A DNA stretch of 64,000 bases. Source: Hyphomicrobiales bacterium. Lineage in GTDB: Bacteria; Pseudomonadota; Alphaproteobacteria; Rhizobiales; Rhizobiaceae. The DNA lies in contig UCNE01000019.1 of the NCBI GenBank assembly GCA_900473685.1, positions 62,001 through 126,000 on the forward strand, written 5' to 3'. Position 1 is the first letter of the stretch, and each line of letters starts with the position of its first letter. The position numbers and the translations under genes are program-made. The notes below the pieces were generated by a model. That model searched no databases. It saw only the letters and a list, made by a program, of their open reading frames with translations, and was not told the DNA's origin. Below, in pieces: positions 58,431 to 64,000 of this stretch.

Positions 58431-58672
58431 AATCCCGCACGGGCCGTTTCGAAAGCGCAAGGCGGCGTAAAGGCCGGAGGATCTGGCCCCGCAGCGCTGT
58501 CTGATAACGGACTTGAACGGCCCGATGGCGGTCTCGACCAGCGATCGTTTGCCGTGGCCAAGGTGCGAGGCGAATGGCAATTACGACGCTCATAGCTGGC
58601 GACAGGACTCTTCAGCCTCTCTCTGCCAATTCACTGACGCCGCATTGATGTGACAACACCCGCACACAGGGC

Positions 58673-59605
58673 CTACCGGCATCCGTGGTTGCGCCACCGG
58701 TACACTTCCTCAACGCTTGCCTTGCCGCTGCGCGGCCCATGGATAGTGACCGAGCGGGAGGCTGCAGCGACGGCGAAGTCGAGTGCTTCGTTGAAGTGCT
58801 GGCCTTGGGCAAGGCACCAGGTCAACGTGCCGCCAAAGGTGTCGCCGGCGCCGGTGACGTCGATGACATCGACCTGAAATCCCGCCGTGCGCAGCACTGT
58901 CTCGCTGTTGCGCGCCTCGGCGCCGTTTGCGGCGAGCGTCCGCACGACCCTGTCGATCTGGTGATCCCGCATCCAGTCGCCGATGCGGGTGATGTCGTCA
59001 TGACCGAAGGCGGCGCGGAAGCCGACCTGATTGAAAATGACGACGGCAGCACCAATGAGATAGGGCATGTCTTCGAGCGTACAGCCACCAACATCGAGAT
59101 CGAAGATGGCGCGGCGGCCCTGTTGGCGCAGATGGGCCAGAAGCGCTGCCTGCTTCAGGACGCCATTCTCGGTTTGCGCATGCAACCGACGGGCACGGTA
59201 AAGCGTCGTGTAGAGAAAGCCCGGCTGGCACAGCGACTCAAGAGTTTCAGATGCGAGCCACATCGGCTGCTCACCCATTTCGACGGTCAGCACGATATGC
59301 TCTCCGTCGACGAGAAAGATCAGATTGCGCGATTCCGGAATGCTCGAATCTACCAGCATGTGATCGACACCGACGCCGTTCTTCCGCAGGTCGGCGATCA
59401 GCCGCTGTGACAGTGGGCTATCGTTCAGCAACGAGATGAACTGCGTCTCGCCGCCCAATCCGGCATGGACGACAGCGGCATTGGCGATGGAGCCGCCGAT
59501 TTCGGCGGGCAGTTGGGTGACCATGCCCTTGTCGGCCCGGCCTGGCCAGCGATCAGCGGTGTAATATTCGTCGATTGCCACGTCGCCGATGAAGAAGGCA
59601 GTCAT
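58673..59605 (-). CDS. PfkB-family carbohydrate kinase
   Basis: Ribokinase-like sugar or nucleoside kinase of 310 aa. N-terminal FFIGDVAIDEYYTADRWPGR, substrate region QLPAEIGGSIANAAVVHAGL, and C-terminal PfkB signature VIDVTGAGDTFGGTLTWCL with the catalytic Asp. It ends the leftward operon; its start overlaps the stop of the ureidoglycolate-lyase-like gene as ATGA. The phosphoryl acceptor is unknown; ribokinase, adenosine kinase or 2-keto-3-deoxygluconate kinase types are possible. Confidence 0.88.
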   Translation of the reverse strand: MTAFFIGDVAIDEYYTADRWPGRADKGMVTQLPAEIGGSIANAAVVHAGLGGETQFISLLNDSPLSQRLIADLRKNGVGVDHMLVDSSIPESRNLIFLVDGEHIVLTVEMGEQPMWLASETLESLCQPGFLYTTLYRARRLHAQTENGVLKQAALLAHLRQQGRRAIFDLDVGGCTLEDMPYLIGAAVVIFNQVGFRAAFGHDDITRIGDWMRDHQIDRVVRTLAANGAEARNSETVLRTAGFQVDVIDVTGAGDTFGGTLTWCLAQGQHFNEALDFAVAAASRSVTIHGPRSGKASVEEVYRWRNHGCR

Positions 59606-60120
59606 ATGTTTTGCTCCTCAGCCGGTTTCGCTTGCACCAGCTTTGGCCCGCCTGCAACCGGAACCCAGGGACTTTCGCCCAGACCGCAAACTGCCATCCA
59701 ATAATAGGCCGTAGGACCAGAAAGACCCCGGCAGGCATCGTGCCAGATGCCACGATGCATCACCACCGCCTGACCGGGCGCAATCACAAAAGCTTCGATT
59801 TCGTCCCGTTTGGATGCATCGGCGTCCGATGCGGGGGCAACGGCGAGGATGACCGGTTGGGCAGCGCAGAAGATTGCCTCTTCTGTGCCGGGATGCCGTT
59901 CCATTGCCGCGCAGAGCCACGGGGCGCCGCCGCCCCGTGTCATGCCAAGATGGCCGGATCCCTCAATCAGCGCCGTCTTGGTAAAACCATCGCTCCAGCC
60001 GTCGCCGGCGGTCCAGATCGCATTGGGGTCGGTATCGCTTGTCAGATCATAGACCCTGCCGAAGCGGGCAAAATTCCTAGGCGTTACCGGACGGGCGACA
60101 ATCGTATCCGGGGCGCTCAT
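59602..60120 (-). CDS. Ureidoglycolate-lyase-like (AllA-fold) cupin protein
   Basis: Protein of 172 aa with AllA-family segments: ARPVTPRNFARFGRVYDL at the start, MERHPGTEEAIFCAAQPVIL, then FVIAPGQAVVMHRGIWHDAC. The His residues in ERHPGTEE and MHRGIWHD match the ureidoglycolate lyase pattern. No other ureide pathway genes lie nearby, so a different substrate is likely. It is coupled to both neighbours by ATGA overlaps. Confidence 0.78.
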   Translation of the reverse strand: MSAPDTIVARPVTPRNFARFGRVYDLTSDTDPNAIWTAGDGWSDGFTKTALIEGSGHLGMTRGGGAPWLCAAMERHPGTEEAIFCAAQPVILAVAPASDADASKRDEIEAFVIAPGQAVVMHRGIWHDACRGLSGPTAYYWMAVCGLGESPWVPVAGGPKLVQAKPAEEQNI

Positions 60121-60857
60121 GCGGCATGCCTTGTTGCGCGCACAGCCCGCATCAGACGGGCCACATGGGCGGCCTCGACGCGGCCGGTATCCTTGTGGTC
60201 GTGCTTGAACCAGCTGCCGACGACAGCGCCATCGGCATACGCCAGTTGTTCGGCGGCATTGGTTTCGGTCAGACCGGCGCCGATCAGGAGCGGGACGGTC
60301 CCGCCGGTTGCGGTACGAAAGCGTGCCACCTTGTCCATGTCGGTCGGTTGGCCGGTCGCGTCCGAGGTCACCACCAGGCCGTCACAACGGGATGCGCCGA
60401 TGCGGACGTCCTCTTCCTCGGGCCGTCCCGATAGGATCGGCTGGTATTTGAACCGGACGCCGCCGAGCAGCAGCGCCGAAACGCTTTGCCGATGCGCGGC
60501 GAGATCGGCGGCGAAGGGCGCATCCTCTTCCAGCGGTAGATGGCCAGCGACGGAATCGATCTGGATGAACGAGACCGGAAACCGCTTGGCGAGCGCGAAG
60601 GCGCGCACGTTGTCCCGCAGCACATTGATACCGATGCGCGTGCCGAGATCAAGGCCGCACAGCCGCTCCAGCACTCGCTCGACATCCTCGGCATCGCCGA
60701 AATAATTCTCGACCACGAGACCGTCGACCCCCTCGCCGGCCATGATGCGGGCTTCTTCCTCGGCCTGGGTGAGCTTGGCCTTTGGGCCGTCACCAGCCAA
60801 ATGCAGCATCCCGAGAATGGGTTTTGGGTTGATAAAAGTCTCGTCGAAACGGCTCAT
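60117..60857 (-). CDS. BtpA/SgcQ-family TIM-barrel protein
   Basis: Cytoplasmic protein of 246 aa. Diagnostic BtpA segments: PKPILGMLHLAGDG, GVDGLVVENYFGDAEDVERV, IGINVLRDNVRAFALAKRFP, DGLVVTSDATGQPTD and LLIGAGLTETNAAEQL. The family is annotated from photosystem I biogenesis (BtpA) and the sugar-related SgcQ; the enzyme activity is not established. It lies second after the GntR regulator in an operon with a PfkB kinase, suggesting a role in a phosphorylated sugar or nucleoside pathway. Confidence 0.85.
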   Translation of the reverse strand: MSRFDETFINPKPILGMLHLAGDGPKAKLTQAEEEARIMAGEGVDGLVVENYFGDAEDVERVLERLCGLDLGTRIGINVLRDNVRAFALAKRFPVSFIQIDSVAGHLPLEEDAPFAADLAAHRQSVSALLLGGVRFKYQPILSGRPEEEDVRIGASRCDGLVVTSDATGQPTDMDKVARFRTATGGTVPLLIGAGLTETNAAEQLAYADGAVVGSWFKHDHKDTGRVEAAHVARLMRAVRATRHAA

Positions 60858-60884
60858 ATGTTGTTCTCCTGCGTCGCGCGGCTT

Positions 60885-61670
60885 TCAAGCCGGCGCGGTA
60901 TCACGCCCCCAGCGGGTGGCGAATTTCATCTGGACGGCCGGCGAGTAGACGATCGACGTGCGCTCCACCAACCGGTCATCGGCGTCGAGTACATCTCCGC
61001 TGGCGCAAAGATAGCCCGGCACATCCAGTGCCGGGGCAAAGACCTCCCGCAGGCGATCGGACGGCGGCACGACGGTCAGCAGCAGTTCCGAGCGGAGGGG
61101 GTGGCGATCATAATCGCGGCGCAACACCTCGTAGAGCGATTGCGCCGCGAAATCGTTGCGGTCGATGCCAGGGTAAAGGGCAAGATCCAACTGCGACGTA
61201 TCAACGTTCAGCCAGTTTATCGTTTCGTCGTTGGCAAGGCCGCGTGCTCGCACCAGCAGCAGTTCACCGTTTTCCACCCGGTGTTCGAGTACCCGCGTAA
61301 CCGGGCGCTGGCCTTGCCGGCGCGCCAGTTCGGTAAAGCTGCCGAAATTCCAGATATTGTGGCTGATCGGCCGATGCGAAACGATCGTGCCCCGGCCACG
61401 AACCTGCTGAACCAACCCTTCCGACACCAGAAGTGCCATCGCATTGCGCACTGTCGTTCGGGCGATACCGAACTGATCGCGCAACTGGTTTTCCGAGGGA
61501 ATGGCTTCCCCCTCGGAAAAATCACCGCTGAGAATGGCGGCGCGCAATGCCCGGTAAAGCTGCCGGTAAAGCTGCTCGCTCGAATAGAGATCAAGGCGCA
61601 GCCGGGACAGTCTGTCATCGGAGCGTTCGCCTGTTGCGATGGAGGCGTCTGGTATGGAAGGGTGGGTCAA
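60885..61670 (-). CDS. GntR-family regulator (HutC/UTRA type)
   Basis: Regulator of 261 aa. GntR winged helix with AIPSENQLRDQFGIARTTVR and NAMALLVSEGLVQQVRGRGT, then a UTRA effector domain of about 150 residues. It lies inside the operon, between the binding-protein and BtpA-family genes, so it is probably a local autoregulator responding to the imported compound or its phosphate. ATG 61670 leaves an 18-bp gap to the binding-protein stop (61689). Confidence 0.88.
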   Translation of the reverse strand: MTHPSIPDASIATGERSDDRLSRLRLDLYSSEQLYRQLYRALRAAILSGDFSEGEAIPSENQLRDQFGIARTTVRNAMALLVSEGLVQQVRGRGTIVSHRPISHNIWNFGSFTELARRQGQRPVTRVLEHRVENGELLLVRARGLANDETINWLNVDTSQLDLALYPGIDRNDFAAQSLYEVLRRDYDRHPLRSELLLTVVPPSDRLREVFAPALDVPGYLCASGDVLDADDRLVERTSIVYSPAVQMKFATRWGRDTAPA

Positions 61671-61688
61671 GGTTGGCTCCCGGGTCGG

Positions 61689-62552
61689 TTATTTCGTTGT
61701 TCCGTTTACCTTGAACTCTTTCACACCGGCTTGCTTCAAGCCGTAGCGGTCGAGGATCTGTGTATAAGTGCCATCAGCCTTCAGAGCGTCGAGCGCGCCC
61801 AGCACGGCGTCGCGCAATTGACCATTCGATTTGGCGAAAGCGATACCGTAATGGTTGACGTCGCCGACTTCACCGATCTGGTAGAATTTGCCGGGCTCGT
61901 GCTTCATCAGGTCGAGAAGCCCTTCCAGTCCAATCACCGAGGCCTGGGCGCGGCCCTGACGGATCTGCATGATATGCTCCGCCTGGGTCGGGATCTGGAT
62001 GACGGTTATCAGTTTGTCTTCGGCGCACTTGGCTTTGCCGAGTTCCTCGGTCCAGGTGACCCAGCTTGTGCCGGTCGCCACAGCCACGGTCTTGCCGCAG
62101 AGGTCGGTCTCGGTCTTGATCTCGGCCTGATGATCGACGGACGAATAGAAGACGTTGCCGGTTCTAAAATAGTCAATGAAATCGAGCTGCGTCTGGCGTT
62201 CGACCTTGTCGGAAAATGCGGTCATGATCAGGTCTGACCGGCCGGTGACGACCTGCGGGATCAGCTGCGGGAATTCGACGTTCTGGAACTCGGCCGCGAG
62301 GCCGAGGCGCTCGGCGATAGCCTTGGCGAGATCAATGTCGAAGCCTTTCAGCTCCGTCGAACCAGCATCGTTATATTCCATCGGCGGATAGGCAAGGCTG
62401 ATCGTGACGTTCAGCTTGCCGGCGGTGCGCACGGCTTCCGGCACGGCGGCCGCCAGCTTTTCGTCGGCGGCGGCGTGGACCGCGCCGCTTGCGGCAAGGC
62501 TAAGGAACGTGGCTGAGGCGAGCGCCAGGGCCATCGGTAGCAGTCGTTTCAT
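61689..62552 (-). CDS. PAAT-family ABC transporter substrate-binding protein
   Basis: Periplasmic binding protein of 287 aa from ATG 62552 (MKRLLPMALALASATFLSLA), signal cleaved near VHAAA. Type 3 binding motifs: LNVTISLAYPPMEYNDAGST, KGFDIDLAKAIAERLGLAAE and LIPQVVTGRSDLIMTAFSDK. It follows the permease and ATPase genes in the leftward operon. Ligand unknown; the downstream kinase and BtpA genes suggest a sugar- or nucleoside-like compound rather than a plain amino acid. Confidence 0.88.
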   Translation of the reverse strand: MKRLLPMALALASATFLSLAASGAVHAAADEKLAAAVPEAVRTAGKLNVTISLAYPPMEYNDAGSTELKGFDIDLAKAIAERLGLAAEFQNVEFPQLIPQVVTGRSDLIMTAFSDKVERQTQLDFIDYFRTGNVFYSSVDHQAEIKTETDLCGKTVAVATGTSWVTWTEELGKAKCAEDKLITVIQIPTQAEHIMQIRQGRAQASVIGLEGLLDLMKHEPGKFYQIGEVGDVNHYGIAFAKSNGQLRDAVLGALDALKADGTYTQILDRYGLKQAGVKEFKVNGTTK

Positions 62553-62583
62553 TTTCTCTTCTCCCATTGTTGAACTGTGGATA

Positions 62584-63348
62584 TCAAGCCAGCACGCGGC
62601 TTAGGAAGCTGCGCACACGCGGATCGCCGGGATTGCTGAGCACCTGCCCAGGCGCGCCGGTTTCGCGAATTTCTCCGTCGATCATCACCACGACCCGGTC
62701 AGCCACCTCACGGGCGAAGCCGATCTCATGGGTGACGACGATCATGGTGGTGCCGCCGCGTGCCAGGTTGCGCATGACTTCCAGCACCTCGCCGACAAGC
62801 TCCGGGTCAAGCGCGCTGGTCGGCTCGTCAAACAGCATCACGCGCGGCTCCATCGCCAGCGATCGGGCAATCGCCACACGCTGCTTCTGACCGCCGGAAA
62901 GCTGCGACGGGTAGCTAGACGCCTTTCCGGCCATGCCGACCTGCTCCAGCAGTTCCATGGCGCGGGCTTCGGTCTTGGCGCGGCTGAGACCGCGCACGAC
63001 CATTGGACCTTCGATGACATTGCCCAACACCGTGCGATGAGCGAACAGGTTGAAATGCTGGAACACCATGCCGAGCTGACTCTGCTGGGCGCGCAGCTGT
63101 CTGATCGGCAGCTCCTGGAGGGCGCCGCGATGGAGCGCGTAACCCATGATGGCGCCGTCGACCCAGACATAACCGCTATTCGGCGTTTCCAGATGGTTGA
63201 TGCAGCGCAGGAAGGTACTCTTGCCGCTGCCCGATGGGCCGAGGATGCACAGCACCTCGCCATAGGCAACCTCAAGGTCGAGGCCCTTGAGGACTTCGTG
63301 GCTACCAAAACTCTTGCGGATTCCAACCGCCTTGACAGCGAGATTCAT
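62584..63348 (-). CDS. PAAT-family ABC transporter ATPase
   Basis: ATPase of 254 aa from ATG 63348 ([20 protein letters not shown]), overlapping the permease stop by four bases. Walker [26 protein letters not shown], signature [16 protein letters not shown], Walker [32 protein letters not shown]. Upstream in-frame ATG at 63393 lies inside the permease and is less likely. Confidence 0.9.
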   Translation of the reverse strand: MNLAVKAVGIRKSFGSHEVLKGLDLEVAYGEVLCILGPSGSGKSTFLRCINHLETPNSGYVWVDGAIMGYALHRGALQELPIRQLRAQQSQLGMVFQHFNLFAHRTVLGNVIEGPMVVRGLSRAKTEARAMELLEQVGMAGKASSYPSQLSGGQKQRVAIARSLAMEPRVMLFDEPTSALDPELVGEVLEVMRNLARGGTTMIVVTHEIGFAREVADRVVVMIDGEIRETGAPGQVLSNPGDPRVRSFLSRVLA

Positions 63349-64000
63349 ACTTCCCCCTCGACGGCTGGACGTCGAGCCCAACCCTTGAACCAACGCCGGT
63401 TGCTGGTGGTGGCTGCGGTATCGCGGCCGAAATAGCGTTCGAGATAATACTGGCCGATGGAAAGCACGGTCGTTCCGACCAGATACCAGACGGCACAGAC
63501 GAACAGCAGTTCGATAACGGCGCCGTTGATGAAGTATATCCGTTGTGCGGCGTTGAGCATTTCGCCCATGGCGATGGTCGCGGCCAGCGACGAGAATTTC
63601 AGCATGCCAATGGCGCTGTTGCCGAGAACCGGCAGGATCAGCCGCAGGGTCTGCGGCAGGATAATACGGCGCATCGTCTGACCCGGTGTCATGCCGAGCG
63701 TATGAGCCGCTTCCTTCTGGCCGCGATCGACGGAACCGATACCGCCGCGCACCACTTCCGTCAGATAGGAGCCTTCGTTGACGCCGAGGCCGAGAACAGC
63801 GGCGACGAAGGGTGTCACCACATCGACCATGCGCTCATCGACAAGGCCCGGAATGTAGAGCCGCGGAAAGACAAGGGCGATGTTGAACCAGATGAGAAGC
63901 TGCAGCAGAACCGGGGTGCCGCGAAATATCCAGACGTAGAGCCAGGCGGCGAACCGCAGGATCGGATTTTCCGAATGCCGCATGATGCCGAAGACGAAGC
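63345..64000 (-). CDS. PAAT-family ABC transporter permease, 5' end outside window
   Basis: Permease of at least 218 codons running off the right edge; the frame is open at 64000 and reads FVFGI before the internal Met at 63983. Features: [40 protein letters not shown] with [20 protein letters not shown] (EAA loop) and [20 protein letters not shown]. It is followed directly by its ATPase and binding-protein genes. Confidence 0.87.
   Translation of the reverse strand, partial: FVFGIMRHSENPILRFAAWLYVWIFRGTPVLLQLLIWFNIALVFPRLYIPGLVDERMVDVVTPFVAAVLGLGVNEGSYLTEVVRGGIGSVDRGQKEAAHTLGMTPGQTMRRIILPQTLRLILPVLGNSAIGMLKFSSLAATIAMGEMLNAAQRIYFINGAVIELLFVCAVWYLVGTTVLSIGQYYLERYFGRDTAATTSNRRWFKGWARRPAVEGEV

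Noticed and set aside
1-64000. tRNA, rRNA, CRISPR or complete insertion-sequence elements
   Set aside because: None was recognised on reading; only a resolvase fragment and the RIME-like repeat indicate mobile or repeat DNA. A tRNA/IS search tool could confirm this.

Overview
The window looks like accessory DNA of a Rhizobiaceae-type alphaproteobacterium (Rhizobium/Agrobacterium/Sinorhizobium group). Support: a rhizobial intergenic mosaic (RIME-like) repeat at about 899-1027, six ABC-uptake loci (one of them without an ATPase gene), an ectoine cluster in the rhizobial ehu-eut order, dense LysR/LacI/GntR/Lrp/LuxR/TetR regulators and GC-rich third codon positions. No rRNA, tRNA or CRISPR was seen. 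This is inference from content; no species is claimed.

Layout. 1-4318: a leftward potA-potD-potB-like polyamine-type importer divergent from a LuxR-family regulator. 4360-14248: a leftward operon (uracil-DNA-glycosylase-like protein, GMC oxidoreductase, NIPSNAP protein, BMP-type nucleoside importer, ATZ/TRZ amidohydrolase) divergent from a RutR-like TetR regulator, with two RutR-like operators between them. 14737-25890: rightward cassettes (haloperoxidase/RidA/ChaC-like; VOC dioxygenase; isochorismatase/XapX/YtcJ amidohydrolase; DoxX/MFS; DUF1275) plus a divergent LysR gene. Each transcription unit is preceded by the same 30-bp box, five copies in all, which suggests one regulon for detoxifying aromatic or electrophilic compounds. 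It ends at a truncated serine-recombinase gene.

26620-32353: a LacI regulator, a polar-amino-acid-type binding protein, an unusually long 549-aa permease, a GH1 beta-glucosidase and an SDR, all leftward. 32668-33829: decayed Old Yellow Enzyme and SDR/quinone-reductase remnants. 34424-38406: a 1113-aa serralysin-like RTX metalloprotease and a small secreted YscW-like protein. 38551-38835: a Fic N-terminal remnant.

39021-53964: a nearly complete ectoine/5-hydroxyectoine uptake and catabolism locus. ehuABCD imports. EutD (DoeA) opens the ectoine ring, EutE (DoeB) deacetylates, the class III aminotransferase and aldehyde dehydrogenase carry diaminobutyrate toward aspartate, and EutABC handle hydroxyectoine. 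EnuR and two Lrp/AsnC proteins are the regulators. 54064-57212: a sulfur module (class V aminotransferase/desulfurase-like, persulfide-dioxygenase-like MBL protein, TauE/SafE exporter). 57310-58430: remnants of an Rrf2 regulator and a glutamate-synthase-like gene. 58673-64000: a leftward importer/catabolic operon (PAAT permease, ATPase and binding protein, GntR, BtpA-family protein, ureidoglycolate-lyase-like protein, PfkB kinase) of unknown substrate.

The strongest candidates for something undescribed are the RutR-linked operon containing a uracil-DNA-glycosylase-like gene and the five-box LysR regulon.
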